64,000 nt of DNA from positions 1,488,001 to 1,552,000 of the forward strand of contig NZ_JAVIWL010000001.1 of the NCBI RefSeq assembly GCF_034314045.1. Direction: 5' to 3'. Each line of letters starts with the position of its first letter. Position 1 is the stretch's first letter. The stretch is from Glaciimonas sp. CA11.2 (GTDB taxonomy: Bacteria > Pseudomonadota > Gammaproteobacteria > Burkholderiales > Burkholderiaceae_D). A model generated the notes under the pieces. That model was given only the letters and a program-made list of their open reading frames with translations. It ran no database searches and was not told where the DNA came from. This document shows, piece by piece, positions 17,860 to 27,355 of this stretch. A program made the position numbers and the translations under genes.

Positions 17860-20046
17860 ATGAAACAAACAAAGTGGTTAAAGAAAGTATCCTATACAGT
17901 GGCTGCATTAGGGGTGCTGAGTGTTGCGCAGGCGGCCGTTTCAAGCCCGATTCTTTATGACGGTATAGGTAAAGTGAAGGCAGGTCAAAACGCGCGTGCA
18001 GCAGAAGCCGCTCCAAACAACAAACTGAGAGCTAACGCAAATAACGCCAAGTCGACGCAAGATTTTTTGAACGGGATGGATCTAGATGTAACCCAGGTTA
18101 AGTTGGCAGACGGCAGGATCCGTGTGACTGTTGTTGCCAATAATCCCAAAATGCCAATGCCACCGACGCCGATGGAGTACTACTGGATAACGCCGTCGAA
18201 TTCTGAAGATCATCAACCAGAATCAGAACTAACCGAGTCGTCGACTTTTACATTTACAATGCCCGCAGCACAAACTGAAAAATACATTATCGATTTGATG
18301 GGAATCGAAATGGGGAGCAGTAACATCGCCGGTCATGTCAGTACTTCCGTGGTACCAATTGAGTCGACGCAAGCCTACCTGAACGGGCTGAAGCTTGACT
18401 TTACACAATCGAAATTGGCGAATGGCGCAATACGGGTAGTCGTAAAAACCAGCAATCCGAATGTCCAGACGTCACCAAAGCCGGTAGAATTCCATTGGGG
18501 AGCCCCGTATGATTCAGTTAATCATGAGCCTGCCTCTGAATATGAACAAAGTAAGTCTTCGACGTTCGCATTTACGATGCCAGCAGCGCACACTGAAAAT
18601 TACAACCTGGGCGTAACAGGAATGGAAAAGGGGAACACTAACGTTTCCGCTACCGTCAATGCCTCCGTTGTACCCCTTGGATCGACGCAGGCATACCTGA
18701 ACGCATTAGAGCTTAATATAACGCAATCAAAGTTAGCGAATGGCGAAATACAGGTGGTTGCTAAAACCAGCAATCCGACTGTACCAACGTCGCCAAAACT
18801 GATGGATTACGCGTGGATACCGCCATCGAATTCCGTTGATCATCATCCTGAATCTGAATTAGAACAGCTCGAGTCTTCGACGTTCACATTTACGATGCCT
18901 GCCGCACAAACTGAAAAATACGATCTTAGTATGATGGTAGCCGAAAGGGCGCATACTACCGTTCATGCTTTTATTCATGCCTCAATTCAGCCTCTTAAAG
19001 CGCATCAGGCGTTTCTGAACCGCTTGCAGCCTGGTGACACGCAATCTAATTTGAAAGGCAGTCGCACCGCTCCATCGAGTCAGTCGATCACAGGCTTCGT
19101 AAACGGATTAAAACTTGATGTCACGCAAGATAAATTAGCCAGCGGCGAGACCAGAGTCGTCGTCAAAGCCATTAATCGGGATGCGCCAACGCCTCCAACA
19201 CCGTTGACCTACGGATGGAGAGGCCCCACAGGTTCGACCGAACATCATCCGGCAAATGGAAAGAGGTCTGAGTTGACTACGTTTGCATATACGATGCCAG
19301 CAGCACAAACTGAAAACTATTATCTCTACGTCCCTACGTATGACAAGGTCAATAATAAATTAATCCGCATATTAGAGACGCGAATTACGCCTGCGGAGTC
19401 GACACAAGCGTTCCTCAATGGATTGACGCTTGAAACTACCCAAACCAAGTTAGAAGTAGGCGGCACCAAAGTAGTAGTCAAGGCTATCAATACGCACATG
19501 TCGGCATCGCCGACACCGGTGGAATACTACTGGATAGCGCCACAGGGCTCAACCGAACATCATCCTAAAAGTGGCTCGCGCACCAAGTTTTCTACATTTG
19601 AATTTACAATGCCTGCGACACAAATTGAAGAATATAATTTTAATATCGAAGGATTCGAAGAGGGAAATAATAAAGTAAGAGCTCCACATATGACTTCAAT
19701 TATGCCAATCGGGACGACGCAAGCCTTTCTGAATGGATTGACGTTTCACTCCACTCAAACCAGGTTGGAAAGTGGCGCAACCAGAGTCGTTGTTCAAGCC
19801 AGTAATCCACATGAAGCGACGCCTCCGATGCCGATCGAATATCGATGGGGAAGACCAGTTAGATCCACGGAACATAATCCGACAGAGAGACTCACTGATT
19901 CTTCAACATTCGAATTTACAATGCCAGCGGGACAAGTTGAGGAATATAGTATTATTGTAAAAGGGTATCAAAAAGATACACATACTATTTCTTCTTCTAC
20001 TACCGTCTCTTTTCAGCCGATTAAAGATGAGATTAACCCGTTCTAG
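17860..20046 (+). CDS. Secreted six-repeat protein C (paralogue of A and B)
   Basis: 728 residues beginning MKQTKWLKK, with a Sec signal peptide ending AVSSP. Six repeats of about 100 residues match those of A and B one by one, including the longer linker before repeat 4 (near residues 385-410). It ends with the same type of C-terminal cap as B (QPIKDEINPF). The strand order in each repeat and the invariant Trp, TMPA and Tyr positions suggest an all-beta module. The three paralogues have probably been kept by selection, since all remain open over about 2 kb despite many substitutions. They lie just upstream of, and convergent with, a chaperone-usher operon, but no functional link is shown. 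Confidence 0.8.
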   Translation: MKQTKWLKKVSYTVAALGVLSVAQAAVSSPILYDGIGKVKAGQNARAAEAAPNNKLRANANNAKSTQDFLNGMDLDVTQVKLADGRIRVTVVANNPKMPMPPTPMEYYWITPSNSEDHQPESELTESSTFTFTMPAAQTEKYIIDLMGIEMGSSNIAGHVSTSVVPIESTQAYLNGLKLDFTQSKLANGAIRVVVKTSNPNVQTSPKPVEFHWGAPYDSVNHEPASEYEQSKSSTFAFTMPAAHTENYNLGVTGMEKGNTNVSATVNASVVPLGSTQAYLNALELNITQSKLANGEIQVVAKTSNPTVPTSPKLMDYAWIPPSNSVDHHPESELEQLESSTFTFTMPAAQTEKYDLSMMVAERAHTTVHAFIHASIQPLKAHQAFLNRLQPGDTQSNLKGSRTAPSSQSITGFVNGLKLDVTQDKLASGETRVVVKAINRDAPTPPTPLTYGWRGPTGSTEHHPANGKRSELTTFAYTMPAAQTENYYLYVPTYDKVNNKLIRILETRITPAESTQAFLNGLTLETTQTKLEVGGTKVVVKAINTHMSASPTPVEYYWIAPQGSTEHHPKSGSRTKFSTFEFTMPATQIEEYNFNIEGFEEGNNKVRAPHMTSIMPIGTTQAFLNGLTFHSTQTRLESGATRVVVQASNPHEATPPMPIEYRWGRPVRSTEHNPTERLTDSSTFEFTMPAGQVEEYSIIVKGYQKDTHTISSSTTVSFQPIKDEINPF

Positions 20047-20600
20047 GTAGCGCTGTAAGAATATAATTAAAATCTTCTTCAAAGTCCTCGTTTTGCTCTC
20101 TTCATAAGAGCAAAGCGAGGAAAATCACATTGCCAATTTAAAGACTTGTATCGGACTGACGCTCGTCGGTTTTCGAAACCGTCAACGCTTTTTAAATCAC
20201 GCAAAAACTGCTCAAAACCGCTCAACGGTCCATCAATGCCGCATGTCACAAAAGGGAGAGAATTCTGCTCCAATCTGGTTTTCAACCGATGTACCAATGA
20301 TGCTTTTATTCAGGTTGAAATTTTCCATCGTTTATTCGACGGTCCTGCGGTTACATGGAACAATTCAGTTGTGACTCGCCTGCGTGGTTGCGCCATTCAG
20401 TGTGAAAGCCGATAACCGACTACCAATCTGGTCATGTCGAAGCCCCCAAACTGTAGAGTGACAATATTTCCACAATTTTGCAACACTGTTTTAGCAAAAA
20501 AACAGTGCCCTAGGATTTACATGGCTCTCAATATATCTAGGAAAAACTCTCTGAATAATTGTGCGGTTTGTAGGCGAAAAACCTTACATTAAATCTAAAT
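20047..20600. other. Tail of the tandem unit and spacer
   Basis: About 550 bp. The first 180 bp (to about 20230) still match the DNA following gene A (GGACTGAC near 20153 corresponds to 14412), so the duplicated unit extends here. I see no gene in the rest; a 72-codon minus-strand frame has no ribosome site and no recognisable similarity. Confidence 0.45.
20086..20120 (+). terminator. Conserved hairpin downstream of gene C
   Basis: Arms 20086-20099 and 20107-20120 form a 14-bp stem with one G-T pair, almost identical to those after genes A and B. No T-tract. Confidence 0.55.
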
Positions 20601-20635
20601 AAAAAAAACACAGCATTTTTAGATGCTGTGTTTTT
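20601..20635 (-). terminator. Bidirectional intrinsic terminator of the pilus operon
   Basis: Stem CACAGCAT (20609-20616) with ATGCTGTG (20623-20630), flanked by an A-run on the left and a T-run on the right, so it works in both directions. It ends the minus-strand pilus operon and would block read-through from the repeat-protein genes. Confidence 0.85.
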
Positions 20636-20676
20636 CATTAACTAGCACGCAGTTTTATTACCTGCGCGGCGGCTAC

Positions 20677-21453
20677 TTACCAAGAACCATAATTTACAGT
20701 GAATGTAGCGACACCAGTGATGTCGACTTCTTCTTCAGTTTTCACGCCCGCTGCAATCAATTTATCTAGCGAAGCGATGGCTGGCTGAACATTTATCTCA
20801 CCGGTATAGTAGCTACCGATAGCTTTGTAAAGGTTCAAAACTGAAAGCGGGTCAGCCAAATGTATCTTACTGCCACCAGGAGTCAGATACTCTTTAGTCC
20901 CAGTAAGACTCGCGATATCAGCAATTGGTATGGTAGGCAGGCCAACATTGTCTGAGCCCTCGATCGCCAGACGGATCGGATGTGCTGTCTTCAACGCTTT
21001 GGTCTTCGCACCGTACTTGATATTGTCAAGCTGGGCACCCCAGATACCGACATTGACCGGTTTTGCATCAACTAATGTGGTCATGTTGTAGAAGTAAGCA
21101 GGCGCGATGGAGCCCAGTATCGAAGTAATTCCCAGATCCGCCAGAGGAATATCGGTACCAACTTTGTCGCCGTTCTCAAAATTAGTATCATTCATACTTA
21201 GCGCAATTGGTGTGTCTGCGCCGTTACAATCTACTGTAAAAGTCTTTGTCTTTTTAGAAAGTGCTTTACCCAGCGCTGAAGCAGACTGTGTACCATATTC
21301 AAACGTAGCGTCACCATTACCAATCGATACGACGCACGCGCCAGGAGTCAGTTTTACGTTCAACGTAACGGTCGCAGTGTCTGCCGCCATTGCGCCAGCA
21401 GAAAATACCGTCGCAATAGATGCTGCTAATAAGTGTTTAGAAATTTGTTTCAT
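20677..21453 (-). CDS. DUF1120-family pilus subunit (probable major subunit)
   Basis: A 258-residue secreted protein with a clear signal peptide (hydrophobic core, then AGAMAADT). The mature N-terminus follows the DUF1120 pattern: a beta strand, PGACVVSI, a YGTQSASAL segment, then TVDCNG; the two cysteines would form the pilin disulphide. The C-terminus ends with alternating hydrophobic residues and an aromatic (TVNYGSW), as chaperone-bound subunits do. It is last in a chaperone-usher operon, separated from the preceding gene by 107 bp with a hairpin, which may allow separate, higher expression. Longer than typical DUF1120 proteins (about 210-220). Confidence 0.78.
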   Translation of the reverse strand: MKQISKHLLAASIATVFSAGAMAADTATVTLNVKLTPGACVVSIGNGDATFEYGTQSASALGKALSKKTKTFTVDCNGADTPIALSMNDTNFENGDKVGTDIPLADLGITSILGSIAPAYFYNMTTLVDAKPVNVGIWGAQLDNIKYGAKTKALKTAHPIRLAIEGSDNVGLPTIPIADIASLTGTKEYLTPGGSKIHLADPLSVLNLYKAIGSYYTGEINVQPAIASLDKLIAAGVKTEEEVDITGVATFTVNYGSW

Positions 21454-21503
21454 TGTTGTAAAACCTCATAAATTAAAAATAATGCACGTTATGTCGCGCG
21501 AAG

Positions 21504-21530
21504 ATTTCTCCCTAACGGGAGAAATTTTTT
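21504..21530. terminator. Hairpin between the two pilus subunit genes
   Basis: 9-bp stem ATTTCTCCC (21504-21512) with GGGAGAAAT (21517-21525) and a 4-nt loop. The T-run lies on the plus-strand side; in the minus-strand operon only a short U stretch follows, so it may act as a partial terminator or mRNA stabiliser upstream of the DUF1120 gene. Confidence 0.5.
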
Positions 21531-21560
21531 TGGATAAAACTCACTTCCAATTTTTTCCTA

Positions 21561-22151
21561 CTACAACTCAATAATAGAAATACGAATATTGCTGCTCATA
21601 ATGGCTTGCGCGGAACCCGACTTTCCTTGTAGATTGAGTTGTGGTGAGAGTGCTAATTTGGCCTGCAATGTGCTGACCAATATTTCTGTTCCATCAGATG
21701 CCAGAGGAACAACCGTCTCATCTGCCTGCAACTGCAAGTCCGCTTTTTGTATGTCGTTCTGTTTGTTGGCCTGCAACACACGCCATTGCTGGATGGGCCG
21801 CTCGTTGACGATAGCTGGGCCTAGAGTAGCGATAACATGGCCTTCATCTGCAGTACCAAACTGGATCGTCTTCTCAGTTTCTGCACCCATCCCGGTAATT
21901 CTCAAGCCTAGGCGGACAGGTCGTTGACAACTAACCTGCACGGATAGCTCCTGCCGTCCAGCAGATGCAGACTTGCCATCCACGCTGGTCGCTTGCAAAT
22001 ATTCATGCGTGAAATTGCCATAATCAATTTGCGTTTGAGATAGCGCCAGAGAGCAGTTTTCGCCTGTCTGCGCAAAGGCCGCGGATGCGCAACTGCCTCC
22101 CATTAAAGCCGCGATGGCAAAATACTTTGCCCATTTTGTGTAATGTTTCAT
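21561..22151 (-). CDS. Pilus subunit (minor/adaptor type)
   Basis: 196 residues from the ATG at 22151, which lies 1 nt after the usher stop codon; longer in-frame readings would run inside the usher gene. A signal peptide ends ASAAFAQ. The mature protein has a Cys near the start (ENCSL) and a second in VSCQRP, the usual pilin disulphide, and a beta-rich body ending in alternating hydrophobic residues (SNIRISIIEL), the donor/terminal strand pattern. Position between usher and the DUF1120 subunit suggests an initiator or tip subunit. Family assignment beyond fimbrial protein is uncertain. Confidence 0.72.
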   Translation of the reverse strand: MKHYTKWAKYFAIAALMGGSCASAAFAQTGENCSLALSQTQIDYGNFTHEYLQATSVDGKSASAGRQELSVQVSCQRPVRLGLRITGMGAETEKTIQFGTADEGHVIATLGPAIVNERPIQQWRVLQANKQNDIQKADLQLQADETVVPLASDGTEILVSTLQAKLALSPQLNLQGKSGSAQAIMSSNIRISIIEL

Positions 22152-22152
22152 C

Positions 22153-24603
22153 TCAAGATTTCTTTTCACTATTAATTGATTGCTGGCACACCGCCGTGGC
22201 TGTTTCATAGATCTGGTCGCTTGCCTGCTTTTTCGGTAAGGCGACCTCGCATAGAATCGTCTTGCCAACGCGTACCTGGACTGCGTCCAAATCTGTAACA
22301 TTTGGGATGAAAGCGCCACCATCGCGACCGACTATCGTGGTGATGTATGTGCCTTCAACGTCCGAAACGATCGCACCGGCTTTAATTGGATGGCCATCTC
22401 CATCCTGCATGTTCAAAAACATTCTGCGTACCTGTGTGACCTCAAACGGAATGTTGGTCACGGAGCCGCGCGCCATTCTTACTTCTTTGACGCCGTTTTT
22501 AATATCTGCATTACGTGGCAGCGTTGAAGGGACAAGCTGAATACGTTCAGCACTGAAGGGGCGTAAATTTGGAATAACTGCATAGCCACGCCAATCACTC
22601 CACGCTGGTCCCGATGGCGTCATCATTTTGACGCCACTGAACTCACCAACTGAAGCGACACCAAAGGTGTCATCGACCCGGTGCGGCGTGAGTGTCACTC
22701 CACCGCCATGCGCCACCGCACCGCCTTTGATGCTGAAGCTACTGCTGCCAGTACCATCAGAGCCAGTTGAAACTGAGGCACTCATTGCTGCCACCCGCGA
22801 TAGGTACGATACTGAGCCGGAAGCACTCGGTCCACCGTAAGCAGATTGTGCTGATCCCAAAGAATAGGCGAACTGGTCGTTAACGCTCTGGCTATAAGTC
22901 TCGGCGAGTGATGTATGACCACCAGATCTCTGCGCTGAGGCCCCAAAATTACCTTTGCCCAACGGCATACTCAAACTGGCATAAATGCGCCAGTCACTGG
23001 CTTGTCGGGTAGTGCGCTCGGCATTTACACTAAACGACATTCGTTTGAGCGTTTTGCGCCAGCTCGCGCGGAATTGCCCAGTCTCACCATGATGTGCCAA
23101 CACATGATGGTAGTAAGACGCACTCACACTACCCAACGTGCGGTGGGAATAATTCACTCCCATGCTATAGGAATTCCTACGCTCATCCAGATCGTCCAGC
23201 GCATTTACCGTGTTCTGCTCATCGGCATTTAGCTGACGGAAACGCGAACCAAATTCCCGATATTTTGCAGTCTGCGTCGACGCGCCAAAACTAGCGCCAA
23301 AACCGGAGCGAAGTTGATGACTACTACCAATATTGACTATTGCCCCGGTGCTGTCGGAACTTTGATCTGTGGCCGTGCGCAAGCCCAGATTAAGGCTGTG
23401 CGAACCAATGCGGTTCCTGACGGAGCCGAACGAACGTTGCGCAGTAGCGCCGACGCCATAATATCGGTCAGCCAATAAAAATCCCGCCATTCCACTGCTG
23501 GCCTCTCCAAGCGGCATTTGAACTGAACCGTAGGAAAGCCAGCTGGAACGATCCTTGTTGCCTGTATTAAGAACGCCGGTTTGTCCCATCCCGACAAAAA
23601 AAGCAGGACGTGATTGTCCGGCACCGCCTGCGAAATCCCAAGCCGGTACAGAGAACGTCTGGTGCTGACCGTTCGACTCAATCACTGTAACAATTGCGTC
23701 TGATGTACGACTTAGGAGAGGCACTTTTTTCAACGAAAAAGCACCTGCCGGTACCACCGTTGAGTACACCAGCGTGGCTTGCTGACGCACTTCAATACGC
23801 GCCACGGTCTCCGCCATTCCAGACACTGTGGTCGTCACACCATCCAGGGAGTTTGCAGCAAAATCAGGGATAAATTGCGCGCCGACGTAGGAAGGAACAG
23901 AAAAGAGAGAGCCGTCCCCGTTCAATTGCCCAACACGTAAAATCGTACGCGACTTCATCACCGAACGCTGCGCGTAAGCGTACTGGTGTTGAAGATCCAA
24001 ACGACCGGTGTCATCTTGCGTGAACGTTTGTCGACTCCGTAGCGCCCAATTATCGACATTCAAACCAAGCTCTGTGAAACCAGAAAAGGAATCAAACCCG
24101 CCACCTGCATAACGCCCCTGAAAGTAGGACACGTCGTAATTAAACATTCCAGCCGCACCACCTCGTTGAAGAGCGAGCTCTGGCTCGCTTGATGCTCGCA
24201 TCACTTCAGCGGGAACATATAAATCCATCGCTTGACGTTGCGGATAGAAATGTGCGGTAGCTAGCGGCACAAGCTCGGTCAAAGGTCGACATGCTTCTCC
24301 GATGGAAAGCATTTGCTCCGGTGCTGGCGCGATACCAAGTATTTGCAAATTGTCTGCGCTAAAACAAGGCACTCCCTCATCATCAAAGCGGATGGTCGCT
24401 GTGATAGTTTTGACTCGGTTAATCCGCACATCAACGCGCTGGTTGCCCATCGGAAATTTGCCACCTTTAGCAAAGTGGGTCGCCATTTCTTGCGGCAAAG
24501 ATCGTGCTCGCAAAATATCCGTATCGAAATTTACCATTGCCAATTCTGAGGCGTGCGCTATCCCTACGGCCAAGCTTAAAGCTGCCGGTATTAATTTCTT
24601 CAT
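22153..24603 (-). CDS. Outer-membrane usher protein (PapC/FimD family)
   Basis: 816 residues: signal peptide (first 18), N-terminal chaperone-binding domain, a long beta-barrel region with typical usher segments (FNYDVSYFQGRY near 153-165, VPSYVGAQFIPDFAAN near 237-252, VPAGAFSLKKVPLL near 283-296), the plug within the barrel, and C-terminal domains (IPFEVTQVRRMFLNMQDGDG near 705-725) ending with a conserved Cys pair. It threads chaperone-bound subunits through the outer membrane. It follows the chaperone gene by 13 bp. Confidence 0.92.
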   Translation of the reverse strand: MKKLIPAALSLAVGIAHASELAMVNFDTDILRARSLPQEMATHFAKGGKFPMGNQRVDVRINRVKTITATIRFDDEGVPCFSADNLQILGIAPAPEQMLSIGEACRPLTELVPLATAHFYPQRQAMDLYVPAEVMRASSEPELALQRGGAAGMFNYDVSYFQGRYAGGGFDSFSGFTELGLNVDNWALRSRQTFTQDDTGRLDLQHQYAYAQRSVMKSRTILRVGQLNGDGSLFSVPSYVGAQFIPDFAANSLDGVTTTVSGMAETVARIEVRQQATLVYSTVVPAGAFSLKKVPLLSRTSDAIVTVIESNGQHQTFSVPAWDFAGGAGQSRPAFFVGMGQTGVLNTGNKDRSSWLSYGSVQMPLGEASSGMAGFLLADRYYGVGATAQRSFGSVRNRIGSHSLNLGLRTATDQSSDSTGAIVNIGSSHQLRSGFGASFGASTQTAKYREFGSRFRQLNADEQNTVNALDDLDERRNSYSMGVNYSHRTLGSVSASYYHHVLAHHGETGQFRASWRKTLKRMSFSVNAERTTRQASDWRIYASLSMPLGKGNFGASAQRSGGHTSLAETYSQSVNDQFAYSLGSAQSAYGGPSASGSVSYLSRVAAMSASVSTGSDGTGSSSFSIKGGAVAHGGGVTLTPHRVDDTFGVASVGEFSGVKMMTPSGPAWSDWRGYAVIPNLRPFSAERIQLVPSTLPRNADIKNGVKEVRMARGSVTNIPFEVTQVRRMFLNMQDGDGHPIKAGAIVSDVEGTYITTIVGRDGGAFIPNVTDLDAVQVRVGKTILCEVALPKKQASDQIYETATAVCQQSINSEKKS

Positions 24604-24616
24604 GTCAGTTTTTTTC

Positions 24617-25336
24617 TTAGGTTGGTGCTTTGGTCATCAGATCGGTGACGGAAGAAACAATCTCTTTCGTGGTGTGCCCATAATCATTTACAGGCAACAG
24701 ACTTAGCGAAGAAAAGGCAGATGTTGCATCACTCAAACCCGCAACGCGCTGTTGGCCAGGCAATAAATATCCGCCCGATAAAACTGCCTGTTCTTTTGAC
24801 GGCAATAATGTCAGTTGCGGCATAAACATAACGACCTGATTGCTGTTGTTGACCACGTTAAGTTGCTTACCATCACGCGTCCACTGAAGTTTTTTGTAGG
24901 TGTCTTCGGCATTTTCTTGCTCGGCGGCATTGACGTGAACAAAAAGCGGAACAGCTTGCTGGAGTACGAATTTGATGCCGGTTGATTCCGGTGGAATAGC
25001 TTCAAACACAGCACGCTTCAGCGTGTCTTTTTTTGACTTCTGATCGCCGTTGAGCATAAATCGTACCATTTGTGTTTCGCCAGGTTCGATACGTACGACT
25101 GGTGGCGATACGATTATTTTAGTCGTCGTATCTTCAGGAATATCTTCAATAAAAGAGTGCAGCAATATAGGATAGGGAAACGTATTTTTGACATTATTTA
25201 CGCCTTCACCAGTTTTGCTATCGACAATCACTGCCAGGCGTTCCAGCGTGACTGAGGCTTTTGCAATACTCGCAAAAAAGGGTAATGCACAAGCTAGCGT
25301 GAGCGCAAAAAGACACGCTTTTTTTTGAAAAAACAT
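24617..25336 (-). CDS. Periplasmic pilus chaperone (PapD-like)
   Basis: 239 residues with a signal peptide ending SIAKA. It has two Ig-like domains: strand F1-G1 motifs FPYPILLHSFIED and PPVVRIEPGETQMVRF, then the inter-domain PLFVHV segment and the second domain. It donates a strand to fold pilus subunits and delivers them to the usher. First gene of the operon chaperone-usher-subunit-subunit. Confidence 0.92.
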   Translation of the reverse strand: MFFQKKACLFALTLACALPFFASIAKASVTLERLAVIVDSKTGEGVNNVKNTFPYPILLHSFIEDIPEDTTTKIIVSPPVVRIEPGETQMVRFMLNGDQKSKKDTLKRAVFEAIPPESTGIKFVLQQAVPLFVHVNAAEQENAEDTYKKLQWTRDGKQLNVVNNSNQVVMFMPQLTLLPSKEQAVLSGGYLLPGQQRVAGLSDATSAFSSLSLLPVNDYGHTTKEIVSSVTDLMTKAPT

Positions 25337-25782
25337 TTCATTGATCCCTTCGTATTATTGACAGACGCCTGTCATATCCAAGCTAAAACATAGTGGAAGA
25401 ATTATAGAAAATACTGGCGTCGAAAAATACTGGAGAACCCTTTTAATACGTGAGAAGTATCTATAAATTACCGACAAATTAGACATATCTGTAATGAAAA
25501 AAGAATTCCCTAAAGGGCGTAGGGAAAAGCAGAAATTTATTTATTGAGGGGTCAGCTGAACAAAGCATTTTGCAGGTGGTTTCTACCTTGCAATGGGAAT
25601 GGAGCGCCCTCTGCTTTAAACGGTACCAGAACCGGATTATTTGAATAAAATGGTATCAAGAATAGACTATCGAAAAATTAAATGTGGCACAATCCAAAGA
25701 ACCAATTTGCTAAGTATTGGATTCTCCCTTACAGCCTTGATCCCCCCGATCATCACCAACTTGCACTATCTGGAGCTAACCG
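25337..25782. other. Divergent spacer pilus operon/RDD gene
   Basis: 446 bp, AT-rich in its first half, which should contain the pilus operon promoter on the minus strand. No recognisable operator, RNA or short gene seen. Confidence 0.4.
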
Positions 25783-26247
25783 ATGTTTATATCCACCGAG
25801 CTTGAATATGTAGGATTTTGGGCGCGCGTCTGGGCCAGTCTGATTGACACCATTTTGATGATGATGGTGATTTTTCCGATATTGTTCGCCATTTATGGGC
25901 GTGTGGAAATGGCATCCGGCGTCACGTTGACGGGTGCGTCTAATATTTTGATTTCGTATATTTTGCCGGCCGTCGTCGTAATTATATTTTGGACTACCAA
26001 GAATGCAACGCCGGGAAAAATGGTGATAGGTGCCACTATCGTTGATGCAGAAACCGGCGAACCACCAAGCCTGAAGCAGCATGTAATCCGCTATATCGGC
26101 TATTACCTTTCAGCGATTATCTTTTGCCTTGGTTTTATCTGGGTTGGATTCGATAGAAAAAAACAGGGGTGGCATGACAAACTGGCGGGAACGGTGGTTG
26201 TGCGGAAGAAAAACAAAGGAACAGAGCCTGTCAAGTTCGGCATTTAA
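25783..26247 (+). CDS. RDD-family membrane protein
   Basis: 154 residues. The RDD signature is present: an N-terminal aromatic segment, FWARVWASLIDT (residues 12-23) with the conserved Arg and Asp, two long hydrophobic helices (about 23-42 and 52-70), the TPGKMVIGATIVDA motif near 76-89, and a third helix near 105-125, followed by DRKKQGWHDKLAGT. Such proteins are inner-membrane, often annotated as transporters, without firm biochemical function. It stands alone. Confidence 0.85.
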   Translation: MFISTELEYVGFWARVWASLIDTILMMMVIFPILFAIYGRVEMASGVTLTGASNILISYILPAVVVIIFWTTKNATPGKMVIGATIVDAETGEPPSLKQHVIRYIGYYLSAIIFCLGFIWVGFDRKKQGWHDKLAGTVVVRKKNKGTEPVKFGI

Positions 26248-26365
26248 AAAATCGAGAAATAGTCGCTTTATAAAATTGGTGGTCATACGCTTACGACATA
26301 TGCTTTCCTTAGCCAGCTATCTTAGCCAGCATTCCCAATACGCACGTGCATAGTTTTTAAACCAT

Positions 26366-26399
26366 TCGGGCCGCCTATTTTGTTCAATAGGCGGCCCGA
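26366..26399. terminator. GC-rich palindrome between convergent genes
   Basis: 14-bp perfect arms (TCGGGCCGCCTATT at 26366-26379, complement at 26386-26399) with a 6-nt loop. Lies between the RDD gene and a minus-strand gene and probably stops both transcripts, though T-tracts are weak. Confidence 0.6.
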
Positions 26400-26458
26400 G
26401 GCTGGAAGATAAGTACATTGTGGTCTGGCAGCTAAAAGCCGCTTTAACGCGACAAATA

Positions 26459-26827
26459 TTAATGGTTATCGCGATGTTCTTCTTGACGCTCATCACGGCG
26501 GCCATCACGGTGGTCATCGTGATTATCTTCGCGGTAATGATTTTCTCGCCATTGACGTTCACGCCATTCACGCGCACGCATACGGCGTTCATGCCACTCT
26601 GACTCACGATCCTGCTCTATATAAACAGGGCGAGGTTGAACATATATCGGACGCGGCTGAACATACACCGGTTCTGGACGAACATAGACGGGTTCAGGGG
26701 CAACATATATGCCCGGAAGGCCAATATTTACACCCACATCCACGTGCGCCATAGCGGGACTTGCCGCCATCACTAATACCGCGCTGGTGATCAGCCCGGC
26801 TATGATGCTAATCGTTTTTTTCATCAT
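26459..26827 (-). CDS. Small secreted protein, Pro-Val-Tyr repeats and charged tail
   Basis: 122 residues. Signal peptide ends SPAMA; then a GVNIGLPG segment and tandem P-x-P-[VI]-Y-[VI] repeats (residues about 42-74), then a very charged Arg/Glu/His/Asp tail. Proteins of this composition are common in Burkholderiales; function unknown. A ribosome site (GAAGGA) precedes the two adjacent ATGs. The His/Asp-rich end could bind metal, but this is conjecture. Confidence 0.7.
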   Translation of the reverse strand: MMKKTISIIAGLITSAVLVMAASPAMAHVDVGVNIGLPGIYVAPEPVYVRPEPVYVQPRPIYVQPRPVYIEQDRESEWHERRMRAREWRERQWRENHYREDNHDDHRDGRRDERQEEHRDNH

Positions 26828-26972
26828 TTTTTCCTTCTGTTTAAACCATTTTTAATACCGATTCGGCTTGCGCCACTACCATGAATTGGCAGTTATCGTT
26901 CAAAGAAATTTATTAACCCAGACGTAATACAAGAACTTGTTGAACGTAGTCAGTCAAATACTGAAATATAAA

Positions 26973-26998
26973 AGACAGGACAAGCCTGTCTCTTTTTT
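26973..26998 (-). terminator. Terminator of the Ala-rich protein gene
   Basis: Stem AGACAGG with CCTGTCT around a 4-5 nt loop; T-tracts lie on both sides, so it works in both directions. 16 bp past the stop of the minus-strand gene. Confidence 0.7.
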
Positions 26999-27013
26999 TA
27001 CACGCTAACTTGA

Positions 27014-27355
27014 TTACTTAGCAGATGCAGATGCACCTGCTTTTGCGTTCACACCAACACCAGCGGGGTGCACTTTGACTTTACTGTTAAGCGAAGTGTG
27101 GTGCGCTTTCGTTGCAGTATTCATCGCATCACTTTTAGCATCTACGACACCAGCATGTGCTTTTGCGTTGACATCTTCTGCGCCAGCTTTTGCTTTAGTG
27201 TCTGCAGCAACGAGAGCACTTGGTGCTTTCACATCAGGATTTGCAGATACTGAGGTAGATGTTGCGGCATTAACTGCTGCGGTTGGCATTGCAGCTTGAG
27301 CGAAACCAGCAGTGATTAACAAACCGGTGATCAAAGCAGCGTGGAATTTGTTCAT
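27014..27355 (-). CDS. Small Ala/Lys-rich secreted protein
   Basis: 113 residues with a signal peptide ending GFAQA; the rest is low-complexity Ala, Lys, Val, Asp and Ser with loose repeats of (D)AKA, predicted to be helical or disordered. No domain recognised. Good ribosome site region and its own terminator support it as a real gene, perhaps an abundant periplasmic protein. Confidence 0.6.
   Translation of the reverse strand: MNKFHAALITGLLITAGFAQAAMPTAAVNAATSTSVSANPDVKAPSALVAADTKAKAGAEDVNAKAHAGVVDAKSDAMNTATKAHHTSLNSKVKVHPAGVGVNAKAGASASAK

Noticed and set aside
17538..17960. 140-codon plus-strand frame before gene C
   Set aside because: Lies in the conserved non-coding leader and overlaps the start of gene C in another frame; no counterpart protein in the other two units.
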